Shown piece by piece: positions 44,042-53,348 of a stretch of DNA of 64,000 nucleotides. Origin of the DNA: Bacteroidota bacterium (GTDB taxonomy: Bacteria; Bacteroidota; Bacteroidia; Chitinophagales; Saprospiraceae); NCBI GenBank assembly GCA_016124585.1, contig WGNL01000039.1, positions 1-64,000 of the forward strand, written 5' to 3'. The notes under the pieces are model-generated. The model ran no database searches, was not told the origin of the DNA, and saw nothing but the letters and a program-made list of their open reading frames with translations. How positions within the stretch are numbered: the stretch's first letter is position 1; every line of letters starts with the position of its first letter. Made by a program: the position numbers and the translations under genes.

Positions 44042-46141
44042 ATGAAAAACAAAGGTCTCCTGCTAACCCTTGTGGCTGCCGCCGGCTTGTTCTTGGCTTT
44101 TTATTCGCCCATGAACACGGCACAGAAGGAAGCGACGCTAATGCAGTCCATCCTTACCGAGTTGAACTACTACCACTACCAGCCGCTAGAGGTAAATGAT
44201 GCCCTTTCAGAGAAAGTATATGGCCTTTTTCTCGACCGCCTAGATGGAAGCCGCCGTTGGCTGACGCAGTCCGACGTGAAACAGCTGGAAGTCTGGAAGA
44301 CTAAACTTGACAATGAGGCCAACGATGGCACTTTTGCTTTTCTCGACCTTGCTACTGCTTTACAGGAAGCTGGAATACAAAAAACACAGGCTTGGTATCG
44401 GGAAATTCTCGCTAAGCCTTTTGATTTTAAGACAAAAGAAGCCGTGGAGACGGATGGCGAGAAAAAACCATTTGCAAAAAACGACCAAGAATTGAAGGAA
44501 TATTGGCGCAAGCAGATGAAGTGGGAAACCCTCAGCCGCTTGACAGAAAAGTTGGAGAAAAAGGAAAAAGGCGATGCTGATTTTAAAGATAAAACCGACG
44601 CCGAACTTGAAGCTGACTCCCGCAAGGACGTACTGAAGGTGTATGACGACTGGTACGTGCGCCTTGAAAAACGCAAGCGCAATGACTTCCTAAGCATGTA
44701 CCTCAATGCTTTCACCAATATTTTCGATCCGCATACCGAATATTACGAACCAGTTGACAAGCAAAATTTTGACATCGGCATGTCAGGTCGTTTGGAGGGC
44801 ATTGGCGCCCGCTTGCAAACGGACGGCGAGAATACGAAAGTGAGTGAAATTATTGTGGGTGGACCAGCTTGGAAGCAAGGTCTATTGAAGGACAACGACC
44901 GTATCATGAAAGTGAAACAAGAAGGTGAAACCGAATGGACTGACCTCACTGGCATGGTCATCAATGACGTAGTGCAGCTCATCCGTGGGAAACCAGGCTC
45001 GAAAGTGACGCTTTTCATCAAAAAAGCCGAAGGCGGTACCACTGAAGAAGTCACCATTGAGCGTGACGTGGTGATTCTAGAAGAAGGCTTCGCTAAATCC
45101 CTACTTATCCAGTCGCCACAAAATGAGAAAATCGGCTATATCCGTCTGCCGAAATTCTACGCTGATTTCAACAACAAAGATGGCCGCCGTTGTGCTGAGG
45201 ACATTGCTATAGAATTGGATAAGCTCAAACAAGCCAATGTTCAGGGCATCATCCTTGACCTCCGTGGAAACGGTGGCGGCTCGCTCCGTGACGTAGTGAA
45301 AATGGGTGGATTCTTCGTGGAGGAAGGCCCCATCGTACAAGTTAAATCAAGGGCCCGCACGCCAGAAGTACTCACTGACGATGACCCAAGCGTGCAATAC
45401 AATGGCGCCCTCATTGTGATGGTAGATCAGTTCAGTGCCTCGGCCTCCGAGATTTTGGCAGCTGCCCTTCAAGATTACAAGCGTGCCATCATTGTGGGCA
45501 CAGGCACTTCGACCTTCGGAAAAGGAACGGTACAGCGCTTCTTCGACCTTGACGCCGTGGTGCGTGGCAACCCAGAAGTGAAGCCACTCGGCGAAGTGAA
45601 ACTCACCGTTCAGAAATTCTTTAGGGTGAATGGCGGCTCCACACAGCTTAAAGGTGTAGTGCCAGACATCATTCTTCCGAACAATTGGCTTTACGTAAAA
45701 ACAGGCGAACAAGAGGAAGATTTCCCGATGGAATGGACGCAGATTGACCCGGTTCCTTTTGGTCAAAAAGTGTATTCGCTCGCTGCACTTCCTGAAATCA
45801 AGGAACGGGCAGATGCTCGCATCAAAAACAATGAAGTTTTCCAAAAAATCGATCAGCGTGCCAAACGCCTGAAAGAACTCCGGGACGACTCAGAGCATAC
45901 GCTGAATCTGGATGAATATTTGGCGGAAAACAAGAAACTGGATGAAGAGGACAGTATTTACGACAAGCTTTTTGATGCAGAAGTCGTTACGAACGTCCAA
46001 AACCTACCAGTTGATTTGGCAAGCATGAAAGGTGATGAAAGCAAAGTAGCCCGCAATGACGAATGGCTAAAAGGCATTAAAAAGGATGCGTACCTGCTTG
46101 AAACACTTAACATCATGCACGATATGTTGACGATAAAATAA
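44042..46141 (+). CDS. prc: Carboxy-terminal processing protease (S41, tail-specific)
   Basis: About 699 residues from the ATG at 44042 (MKNKGLLLT), which starts a signal/anchor segment (about 4-22). An earlier ATG at 43985 is also in frame and after the promoter, so a 19-residue longer form is possible. Order: N-terminal helical domain, PDZ (about 230-315, 'GRLEGIGARL ... GPAWKQGLLKDNDRIM'), S41 catalytic domain with Ser in 'FSASASEILA' and Lys in 'TFGKGTVQ', and a C-terminal DUF3340-like helical region. Degrades or trims periplasmic proteins and tagged peptides. A strong bidirectional terminator follows. Confidence 0.93.
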   Translation: MKNKGLLLTLVAAAGLFLAFYSPMNTAQKEATLMQSILTELNYYHYQPLEVNDALSEKVYGLFLDRLDGSRRWLTQSDVKQLEVWKTKLDNEANDGTFAFLDLATALQEAGIQKTQAWYREILAKPFDFKTKEAVETDGEKKPFAKNDQELKEYWRKQMKWETLSRLTEKLEKKEKGDADFKDKTDAELEADSRKDVLKVYDDWYVRLEKRKRNDFLSMYLNAFTNIFDPHTEYYEPVDKQNFDIGMSGRLEGIGARLQTDGENTKVSEIIVGGPAWKQGLLKDNDRIMKVKQEGETEWTDLTGMVINDVVQLIRGKPGSKVTLFIKKAEGGTTEEVTIERDVVILEEGFAKSLLIQSPQNEKIGYIRLPKFYADFNNKDGRRCAEDIAIELDKLKQANVQGIILDLRGNGGGSLRDVVKMGGFFVEEGPIVQVKSRARTPEVLTDDDPSVQYNGALIVMVDQFSASASEILAAALQDYKRAIIVGTGTSTFGKGTVQRFFDLDAVVRGNPEVKPLGEVKLTVQKFFRVNGGSTQLKGVVPDIILPNNWLYVKTGEQEEDFPMEWTQIDPVPFGQKVYSLAALPEIKERADARIKNNEVFQKIDQRAKRLKELRDDSEHTLNLDEYLAENKKLDEEDSIYDKLFDAEVVTNVQNLPVDLASMKGDESKVARNDEWLKGIKKDAYLLETLNIMHDMLTIK

Positions 46142-46184
46142 GTTGGCAGCTTATACTGCTTTCTTTCATAATTCTAGACAAAAC

Positions 46185-46222
46185 AAAAAGGGCGAAGCTG
46201 GTTAACCAGCTTCGCCCTTTTT
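46185..46222. terminator. Perfect bidirectional terminator
   Basis: A 19-bp perfect palindrome (AAAAAGGGCGAAGCTGG... and its complement) with A and T runs on both ends. It lies between the convergent prc and lipoprotein genes. The same AGGGCGAAGC stem is reused in the terminator at 51634. Confidence 0.92.
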
Positions 46223-46244
46223 GCTTGATTAAGTTGCTAGACAG

Positions 46245-46775
46245 CTACCTCACCTCAAATTCCATCTCCAGAACCACATCAAACGAGCCTTTCGGAACAT
46301 CACGGAGGCTCTCCAATTTCACTTGCACGTTGATTTGCTTTTGCAACACGTAATCCCGGATGTCGTTCACAGCACTACCCCCTAATTCCAATTCAGCGCC
46401 AATATCAAAAGGAGTTGGGTCACGGTAAAATGCTTCCTGGCCGCAGTTCTCCTCATTGTCACCCAGCAAACATAAGCGCACAGACACGGCTTCAATGAAG
46501 TCGAGGTTACCGTTGCCAAACAAAGCCGTAAGCGTTGCCCGGCCTGGAATGATGTTTTTAATATCAGCGGTATCAATTCCAGAGGCATTAAGCTGGGCGA
46601 TGAAACTCAGGTTGACGCTATTGATAGGGATATAATAGGTGAAAGGTGGCTGCACCGAGGGGTCAATCGAAAACTTCATGTTCCCTACCTTAAGCCGAGT
46701 TCGGGGCGGCTCCGTTTCTTTTTTGCAAGCAACGAAAAACAGTGAAACCAAGATTAGTAGTGCGGATATTTTCAT
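46245..46775 (-). CDS. Lipoprotein of unknown function
   Basis: 176 residues. Lipobox 'LFFVAC' (Cys 17) after a short signal. The mature protein is mostly beta and ends on a strand (VVLEMEFEVR). No family recognised. Start set at 46775, where the signal begins; an upstream ATG would add 11 residues. Likely an outer-membrane lipoprotein. Confidence 0.8.
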   Translation of the reverse strand: MKISALLILVSLFFVACKKETEPPRTRLKVGNMKFSIDPSVQPPFTYYIPINSVNLSFIAQLNASGIDTADIKNIIPGRATLTALFGNGNLDFIEAVSVRLCLLGDNEENCGQEAFYRDPTPFDIGAELELGGSAVNDIRDYVLQKQINVQVKLESLRDVPKGSFDVVLEMEFEVR

Positions 46776-46991
46776 CAACAAAGGTTTGTTTCCTAAAACG
46801 TAGAACATACTCTAAAAAATTTTATTCACGCACAAGTTTGACTAATTTCAACAAATATGATTCTTTTGCTGGGAAGAAAAATCTTTGTTGAAACAGTGCC
46901 GTAAAAAACGACTTAGTGCCTGATTTTAAACAAATGAATTTATTGGGCGAATCCTAAACAACCATCCATCAAACTCAAACAACAATTACCA

Positions 46992-48935
46992 ATGGGCGAA
47001 GCAAAAGTATCTGTAGCGAAAGACCATAAGGAGCTTCAAACCTTCATGCGCAACCTCCTGAACGACCTCCAATCACTGGAGTACATGATTGAAAATGATT
47101 GGTTCGAGAAGGGCATCACCCGGATTGGGGCAGAGCAGGAAATGTGCATTGTGAACAGCAAAACCTACAAGCCGGCCAAAATTAACATGAAAGTCATTGA
47201 AGCGATGAAAGATTGTGCCTGGCTTGACACCGAGTTGGCGCAATTCAATCTTGAAACCAACATGACACCTGTTGAGTTCACGGGCCGTTGCTTCCGGCAA
47301 ATGGAGGATGAAAATCTCGTCAATATTGCTGCCATCCGGAAGACGCTGAAAAATTTTGGGTCAAATATTGCGCTTGCTGGTATTTTGCCAACGCTTCGCA
47401 AAACCGATCTTGACCTCGAAAACTTGACCGAAAAACCCCGGTACATGGGCTTAATGCGGGCACTACAAAGCCATCTCATTGGAAACTCCTTCGAACTGAA
47501 CCTGAATGGCATTGACGAGTTGCATGTGAAACACGATTCACCGTTGCTCGAAGCCTGCAACACCAGTTTTCAAGTGCATTTGCAAGTAGAGCCGAAAGAT
47601 TTTGTCTGCCTCTACAATATTGCCCAAATGCTCACCGGCCCGCTCATCGCCATATCCGCTAACTCGCCCATAGTATTCGGAAAACGGCTCTGGCACGAGA
47701 CCCGAATTGCCCTGTTCCAGCAATCGCTCGATACCCGTACTTCGCACGACCACCTGCGGGAACGAAGCCCCCGAGTCAATTTCGGAAATGGTTGGCTTCA
47801 TGGATCCATACTCGAAATCTACAAGGAAGATATCGCCCGCTTCCGGGTGCTCATGACTGCTGACGAGGTGGAGGATTCCATTGAGCAAATTTTGAAGAAA
47901 AAAACGCCAAAACTCAAGGCACTTCAGGTTCACAACTCGACTGTTTACCGGTGGAACCGTCCTTGCTACGGCATCAGTGAAAACGGTCAGCCACACCTTC
48001 GAATTGAGGCAAGGGTATTACCTGCGGGACCAACAATCGTTGATGAAGTGGCCAACTCGGCCTTTTGGCTCGGCGCCATGATTGGGATGCAAAAACGGTG
48101 CTCGGACGTAACTACCCGACTTTCTTGGGAAGACGTGAGGGACAATTTCATGAAAGCAGCTCAATACGGCATTGACACCAAATTCAACTGGTTCGACGAC
48201 AAAAAATACACCGCTACAGATTTGATTATCAACGAGTTGTTGCCTGTGGCAAAAGAAGGATTGGAGGAGAAGGGTGTTGACAGCACCGACATTGACCGCT
48301 ATCTCGGCATCATTCATGAGCGGGCCAAAGCACACATGACCGGAGCCCGTTGGCAGCTACGAGCATTCACCAAATTGAAAGAATCTATCACCACTGACGA
48401 AGCCACTGCTGTAATGACAGCTTGCATCGTCAAAAACCAAGAAAAAGAAATGCCCGTACATACCTGGCCTTTGCCCGACCCCAGCGAATTGGAAGAATAC
48501 GTGCCAAGCCGCCTACGGGTAGAAGAGTTCATGACTACAGATCTTATTACCGTCCAAAAAGATATCCTTATCGACTTTGTGGCGGAAATGATGAACTGGC
48601 GCAAAATCCGCTACATGCCCGTTGAAGATGCAAAAGGCAGGCTGGTTGGATTGGTTACTTCCCGGCACCTGCTCCGTCACTATTCCCAAAACAACAAGCT
48701 CAGCGGCAAGACGCCCACTTCGATGGTGGAGGACATTATGTTGACAAAACCATTGACCGTGACACCAAAAACCACCATCATGGCTGCTTTAGAAATCATG
48801 CGGGAAAACAAGGTGGGTTGCCTTCCGGTCATTCATGAAAAAGACAACGAACTCGTGGGAATCATTACAGAGATGGACTTTTTGAGGGTGTCTTCTAGGT
48901 TGATGGAGCGGCTTGAGCTAACAAATTCAAAGTGA
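46992..48935 (+). CDS. Glutamate-cysteine ligase-like (GCS2) protein fused to two CBS domains
   Basis: 647 residues. Residues about 20-470 resemble the GCS2/YbdK-type carboxylate-amine ligase family: 'RIGAEQEMCIV', 'DTELAQFNLETNMTPVEFTG', 'SFQVHLQVEPKDFV' and 'RIEARVLPAGPTIVDEVANSAFW' are the usual nucleotide- and metal-binding blocks. Residues about 500-640 are a pair of CBS domains ('VEEFMTTDLITVQKDILIDFVAEMMNWRKIRYMPV' read in parts; 'VEDIMLTKPLTVTPKTTI'), which commonly sense adenine nucleotides. The substrate is not glutamate plus cysteine by necessity. A papain-like protease gene follows 78 bases downstream on the same strand. Confidence 0.88.
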   Translation: MGEAKVSVAKDHKELQTFMRNLLNDLQSLEYMIENDWFEKGITRIGAEQEMCIVNSKTYKPAKINMKVIEAMKDCAWLDTELAQFNLETNMTPVEFTGRCFRQMEDENLVNIAAIRKTLKNFGSNIALAGILPTLRKTDLDLENLTEKPRYMGLMRALQSHLIGNSFELNLNGIDELHVKHDSPLLEACNTSFQVHLQVEPKDFVCLYNIAQMLTGPLIAISANSPIVFGKRLWHETRIALFQQSLDTRTSHDHLRERSPRVNFGNGWLHGSILEIYKEDIARFRVLMTADEVEDSIEQILKKKTPKLKALQVHNSTVYRWNRPCYGISENGQPHLRIEARVLPAGPTIVDEVANSAFWLGAMIGMQKRCSDVTTRLSWEDVRDNFMKAAQYGIDTKFNWFDDKKYTATDLIINELLPVAKEGLEEKGVDSTDIDRYLGIIHERAKAHMTGARWQLRAFTKLKESITTDEATAVMTACIVKNQEKEMPVHTWPLPDPSELEEYVPSRLRVEEFMTTDLITVQKDILIDFVAEMMNWRKIRYMPVEDAKGRLVGLVTSRHLLRHYSQNNKLSGKTPTSMVEDIMLTKPLTVTPKTTIMAALEIMRENKVGCLPVIHEKDNELVGIITEMDFLRVSSRLMERLELTNSK

Positions 48936-49013
48936 TTTCGAAGCGGGTAGGCATTTGGAAAACCGAATTTTGCCTAATTTTCCCCATCATTTTCACCTAA
49001 AAAAACAGAAGCT

Positions 49014-50591
49014 ATGCCAATCAGGATGGAAGAAGACCCCGAATTGCCGGGGCGACAAAGGAACTCAAACAATCAGGGCCAACGGGGCAATTCAGGCGGA
49101 GGCGGACTTGGTGGTTTGTTGCAATTTGCACCGCTGCTTCTTGGATTTTTATTCAAAAAACCAAAGCTGCTGCTACTGGTGTTGGCAGTAGCCGCCATCT
49201 GGTATTTTATGAGTGGCGGCTGCGGTGACCTTTCTGGAAGTGGCGACCTTTCAGGAGATACTGAAGACCAAGAACAATTCACCTTCGGGGCAGTTTTAAG
49301 CGAGGAAGAATACGACAAAGCCGATGTTTTCGAGCCGTTGTCCACCAGTTATGGCGGAGCGGAGAACCAGCTTCCACGCTCTGTTTCCCTATTGCAATAT
49401 GCGCCCAAACGAATGCACCAAGGCAACCAAGGCTCTTGCGTAGGTTGGGCGAGCAGTTATGCTGCAAGAACTATCCTTCAAGCCAGGGCCACAGGTGTTG
49501 ATCCAAACAGTGTGGCATTCAGCCCCTCTTATCTTTACAATCAGATTGCCCTAGATGGTTGTAATGGCGCCTACATGAACAACGCCATGGAAACCTTGCT
49601 CAAGCACGGCGACCTCCCCTTCAGCAAATTCGCCTACGATGACAGAGACTGTAGTCGCCAACCCACTCAATCAATGGCTACTGAGGCAGCACAGTTCCGC
49701 ACCAAGGGATACAACCGGCTTTCAAACAGTGGCAACGACTACGGAATTGACATGGATGGGGTGAAACAGCACTTGGCACAGGGTGCTCCCGTAGTTATCG
49801 GTATGATGGTCGGTGGCACCTTCATGCAGAACATGGTGGGCAAAAATGTTTGGCAACCTACCCAGCGTGATTACAGCGGGTACGGCTTCAGTGGCCATGC
49901 CATGTGTGTGATTGGTTACGACGACGACCGGCAAATGGTGCAAATCATGAACTCTTGGGGCCCCGAATGGGGCAACAACGGCACTGCTTGGATACCTTAC
50001 GATGCCTTCGAGCATTTTACCAAAGAATGTTACGGCCTCTACCCGATGGGAGATGCCATCAAATACGACCCAAACAAGCTTTCGGTAAAATTCGGCTTGG
50101 TAGATAACGCTTCGCAAACCCTTATTCCTTTGGCGGCAGCGGGTGACCACAACTTCCGAACTCGTGTACCCATGAAATTGGGCACCAAATTCAAGGTGGC
50201 CATCACCAATTCAATCGAATGCTACGTATACGTATTCGGGCAGGAGGTAGATGGGTCGAGCTACGTGCTCTTTCCCTATACCGAAAAGCACTCGCCTTAT
50301 TGTGGCATTACAGGTACCCGCCTTTTTCCAAAGGATCACTCAATGACTCCTGATGACAAGGGAAAGCGTGATTACATCGCTGTGGTAGTGTCCAAGGCCC
50401 CACTCGACTGGAATGCCCTGAATAGCCGCATAAATACCAGCCGCCAAAGCACTTATCTAGGCAAGGTTCGAGAAGCAGTTGGACCGCAGGAAGTGCCAAA
50501 CGTGAAGTTCAATGCCCCAGATGCCGTAGAATTTAGCTGCGAATTGAACGGCAAAAACATCGTTGCATCAGTGGTTGAAATTGATAAATGA
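49014..50591 (+). CDS. Membrane-anchored papain-like protease (C1) with DUF4384
   Basis: 525 residues. N-terminus (1-50): charged, Gly-rich, then a TM at about 51-66; this short head resembles that of YpfJ-type zinc metallopeptidases. C1 catalytic domain: Cys142 in QGSCVGWA, His295 in SGHAMCVIGY and Asn313 in NSWG. The C-terminal part (about 340-470) fits DUF4384, a domain met in proteins exposed to or sensing the envelope. The active site should be periplasmic. The gene follows the GCS2-CBS gene and is ended by a large hairpin. Confidence 0.9.
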   Translation: MPIRMEEDPELPGRQRNSNNQGQRGNSGGGGLGGLLQFAPLLLGFLFKKPKLLLLVLAVAAIWYFMSGGCGDLSGSGDLSGDTEDQEQFTFGAVLSEEEYDKADVFEPLSTSYGGAENQLPRSVSLLQYAPKRMHQGNQGSCVGWASSYAARTILQARATGVDPNSVAFSPSYLYNQIALDGCNGAYMNNAMETLLKHGDLPFSKFAYDDRDCSRQPTQSMATEAAQFRTKGYNRLSNSGNDYGIDMDGVKQHLAQGAPVVIGMMVGGTFMQNMVGKNVWQPTQRDYSGYGFSGHAMCVIGYDDDRQMVQIMNSWGPEWGNNGTAWIPYDAFEHFTKECYGLYPMGDAIKYDPNKLSVKFGLVDNASQTLIPLAAAGDHNFRTRVPMKLGTKFKVAITNSIECYVYVFGQEVDGSSYVLFPYTEKHSPYCGITGTRLFPKDHSMTPDDKGKRDYIAVVVSKAPLDWNALNSRINTSRQSTYLGKVREAVGPQEVPNVKFNAPDAVEFSCELNGKNIVASVVEIDK

Positions 50592-50600
50592 TTTTTTGGA

Positions 50601-50649
50601 GCTGAGTGAAATGGGCTGTTCTTGAAAATTTGTGCCCATTTCGCTCAGC
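50601..50649 (+). terminator. Hairpin after the C1 protease gene
   Basis: GCTGAGTGAAATGGGC (50601-50616) pairs with GCCCATTTCGCTCAGC (50634-50649), 16 bp with one G-U. Only four T follow after CCAG, so termination may be partial. Confidence 0.7.
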
Positions 50650-50977
50650 CCAGTTTTAAATCGAGTGCTGGTAAAATCTCCCGCCTTCTCCCAGTTTTCC
50701 TCCCTTCTTTTTACTTTTACAAAAATTAGCTGCACAGGCCTGTGGATACCCCACCTAATTGCAGCAGAAAACAATATATTTCAAGCATCGAATTTTTATT
50801 TTCAGTAGAAAAGCAGAAATTCGCTGGCTTTTTGGAAAATGGCTATGATAAATCTTTGGTAAAACCTAAATCAAACCATTTTCTACCAAGTGAATAATTT
50901 GAGTTAAATGGTGCAATTTTGTTCTAAAGGCATTTCTCCATTTTTCATCCATCATTCACACAACACCTTTGGCTTCG
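50650..50977. other. Gene-free spacer before the bifunctional nuclease gene
   Basis: No gene and no clear promoter; AT-rich near the start at 50978. No short-word dyad. Confidence 0.5.
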
Positions 50978-51595
50978 ATGAAAAAAATTGAACTTGACAT
51001 AGTTGCCCTTTCACACAGCGTCACCCAGTCGCATAATTATGCAGTGGTATTGGGTGAACAACAGGGCACCCGGCGGCTTCCCATCGTCATTGGCGGCTTT
51101 GAGGCCCAAGCCATTGCCGTGGCCATGGAACGAATGGCCCCCAATCGCCCACTTACCCATGACCTCTTCAAAAATGCTTTTGAGACCTTCAGCATTGACC
51201 TAAAAGAAGTTATCATAAACAATCTGTTGGATGGGATTTTTTATGCCCGGCTGGTTTGCGAGCGTAACGGAGAAGTTTATGAAATTGACTCACGCACCTC
51301 CGACGCTTTGGCAATGGCCGTTCGTTTCAACTGCCCAATTTTTACTTATGAATTTATCTTGGACGCTGCGGGCGTCGTGCTAGAAGAGCCAGAAGGCACT
51401 ACTAAAAAAGCCTCCACAAGTCGAGGAAGTGGCAGTACTGCAACCACTAAACAACGTGCAGCAAAGGGTGCTTCCCTAAGCACCTATTCTGTCGAAGAAT
51501 TGACTCGCTTGCTTGAAGATGTGCTTGGCAAAGAGGACTACGAACAGGCTGCCAAGATCCGGGACGAAATAAATCGACGTAAAGAGGAAGGGTGA
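50978..51595 (+). CDS. Bifunctional nuclease family protein (DUF151) with UVR motif
   Basis: 205 residues. The N-terminal DUF151/BFN domain (about 1-125) has 'VVLGEQQGTRRLPIVIGGFEAQAIA' read in parts, and 'SRTSDALAMAVRFNCPIF', typical of bifunctional nucleases. After a Ser/Thr/Lys linker (about 130-160) the C-terminus 'LEDVLGKEDYEQAAKIRDEINRR' matches the UvrB/UvrC interaction motif. A role in DNA or RNA cleavage is likely but the biological role is unknown. The start is the ATG at 50978; a TTG three codons earlier is less likely. Confidence 0.9.
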   Translation: MKKIELDIVALSHSVTQSHNYAVVLGEQQGTRRLPIVIGGFEAQAIAVAMERMAPNRPLTHDLFKNAFETFSIDLKEVIINNLLDGIFYARLVCERNGEVYEIDSRTSDALAMAVRFNCPIFTYEFILDAAGVVLEEPEGTTKKASTSRGSGSTATTKQRAAKGASLSTYSVEELTRLLEDVLGKEDYEQAAKIRDEINRRKEEG

Positions 51596-51633
51596 GGTGA
51601 CTTAAGGTTGCTGATTCACACAATTTACAATTG

Positions 51634-51663
51634 AGGGCGAAGCTGCTTACTGCTTCGCCCTTT
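51634..51663 (+). terminator. Terminator after the bifunctional nuclease gene
   Basis: AGGGCGAAGC (51634-51643) pairs with GCTTCGCCCT (51652-51661), followed by TT. Same stem as at 46185. Confidence 0.8.
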
Positions 51664-51705
51664 GTTGTTTGAGAACCTTGTAGCTACCTTTACCCCATCA
51701 ATCGT

Positions 51706-51732
51706 AATTCGTAAATCCCGAATTCGTAAATC
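51706..51732. repeat. Tandem AATTCGTAAATC before pccB
   Basis: AATTCGTAAATC occurs at 51706-51717 and 51721-51732, the second copy ending six bases before the ATG at 51739. A two-copy example of the short-word class. Confidence 0.75.
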
Positions 51733-51738
51733 AACAAC

Positions 51739-53280
51739 ATGAATAAAAAACTCGAACTTCTCGACCAAAAAATATCCGAGGCGAAGCTTGGTGGCGGTGA
51801 AAAACGCATTGAATCTCAACATAAAAAAGGTAAAATCACTGCCCGTGAGCGGCTACACTTCTTACTAGACGAAGGCTCTTTCGAAGAAATTGGAATGTTC
51901 GTCACCCACCGTTGTGATGATTTTGGCATGCAAGAGCAAATATTTTTAGGTGATGGTGTGGTTACAGGTTATGGAACAATCCATGGGAGGTTAGTGTATG
52001 TTTTTGCACAGGACTTCACAGTATTTGGCGGCTCACTTTCTGAAACACACGCCGAGAAGATCTGTAAAATAATGGATTTGGCTATGAAAAACGGTGCCCC
52101 TGTAATCGGCCTGAATGACTCCGGCGGTGCCCGGATTCAGGAGGGCGTAAACTCCTTGGGCGGCTACGCTGATATTTTTTACCGAAATGTGCGCAGCAGT
52201 GGCGTCATTCCTCAAATATCGGCCATCATGGGGCCATGCGCAGGAGGCGCAGTATATTCGCCTGCCATGACCGATTTTACGATAATGGTGGAACACACAA
52301 GCTACATGTTTGTCACTGGCCCTAACGTTGTGAAAACAGTAACGAACGAGGAAGTGACTTCCGAGGAATTGGGTGGGGCGCATACACATGCTACCAAATC
52401 TGGTGTAACACACCTCACTGCTGTGAACGGTTTGGACTGCATTGAAAAAATTAAAAGACTGCTGTCCTATATTCCTCAAAATTGCGAAGAAAAAACGCCA
52501 CGCCAGCCCTACGAACTGGGCGACGAACTTCGACCCAAACTTGCCGAAATCATCCCCGAAAATGCCAACCAACCTTACGATATGCGGGAGGTCGTCAGTG
52601 GCATCGTCGATGTGGACAGTTTCTTTGAAATACACGAAGAATGGGCCGAGAACATTGTTGTCGGCTTCGCTAGGCTGGCGGGACGCAGCATCGGCATCGT
52701 GGGCAACCAGCCTATCAGCATGGCCGGTGTGCTTGATGTGAATTCCAGCCGAAAGGGCGCACGTTTCGTTCGTTTCTGCGATTGCTTCAACATCCCGCTG
52801 CTGGTGCTGGAAGACGTACCCGGCTTTCTCCCTGGCACCGACCAGGAGTGGAATGGCATCATCACCAATGGCGCAAAACTGCTTTATGCCTTCAGTGAGG
52901 CCACCGTTCCACGGGTAACTGTCATCACTCGCAAGGCTTACGGTGGTGCTTACGATGTGATGAACTCGAAGCATATCGGTGCCGACATGAACTTCGCTTG
53001 GCCTACTGCTGAGATTGCAGTGATGGGGGCAAAGGGCGCTTCGGAAATCATTTTCAAGAAGGAAATCGAGTCAGCTACCGACCCTGCCGCCATGCTTACC
53101 GAGAAGGAGCGGGAATACCAAGAGACCTTCGCCAATCCCTATCGGGCGGCGCAGCGGGGCTTCATTGACGAAGTGATTGATCCGAAAGATACGAGAAGGA
53201 AGTTGATTAAGGCTTTTGCGATGTTGGAGAATAAAGTGGATAATTTACCGAAGAAAAAGCATGGCAATATTCCGTTGTAA
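51739..53280 (+). CDS. pccB: Acyl-CoA carboxylase, carboxyltransferase (beta) subunit
   Basis: 513 residues, the standard size. Moves carboxyl from carboxybiotin to propionyl-CoA or another acyl-CoA. '[15 protein letters not shown]', '[10 protein letters not shown]', '[17 protein letters not shown]', '[12 protein letters not shown]' and '[16 protein letters not shown]' are diagnostic for PccB/AccD-type carboxyltransferases. The biotin-carrying alpha subunit is not in this window. The propionyl specificity is the usual annotation; other short-chain acyl-CoAs are possible. Confidence 0.93.
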   Translation: MNKKLELLDQKISEAKLGGGEKRIESQHKKGKITARERLHFLLDEGSFEEIGMFVTHRCDDFGMQEQIFLGDGVVTGYGTIHGRLVYVFAQDFTVFGGSLSETHAEKICKIMDLAMKNGAPVIGLNDSGGARIQEGVNSLGGYADIFYRNVRSSGVIPQISAIMGPCAGGAVYSPAMTDFTIMVEHTSYMFVTGPNVVKTVTNEEVTSEELGGAHTHATKSGVTHLTAVNGLDCIEKIKRLLSYIPQNCEEKTPRQPYELGDELRPKLAEIIPENANQPYDMREVVSGIVDVDSFFEIHEEWAENIVVGFARLAGRSIGIVGNQPISMAGVLDVNSSRKGARFVRFCDCFNIPLLVLEDVPGFLPGTDQEWNGIITNGAKLLYAFSEATVPRVTVITRKAYGGAYDVMNSKHIGADMNFAWPTAEIAVMGAKGASEIIFKKEIESATDPAAMLTEKEREYQETFANPYRAAQRGFIDEVIDPKDTRRKLIKAFAMLENKVDNLPKKKHGNIPL

Positions 53281-53291
53281 TTTTATAAATC

Positions 53292-53330
53292 AAAAACGGG
53301 CCTCGTCAGTGTTGACGAGACCCGTTTTTA
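53292..53330. terminator. Bidirectional terminator between pccB and rpoN
   Basis: AAAAACGGGCCTCGTCA pairs with TGACGAGACCCGTTTTT, one mismatch, with A and T runs on both sides. Serves the convergent genes. Confidence 0.85.
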
Positions 53331-53348
53331 TTTATGTAACCTGCTGTT

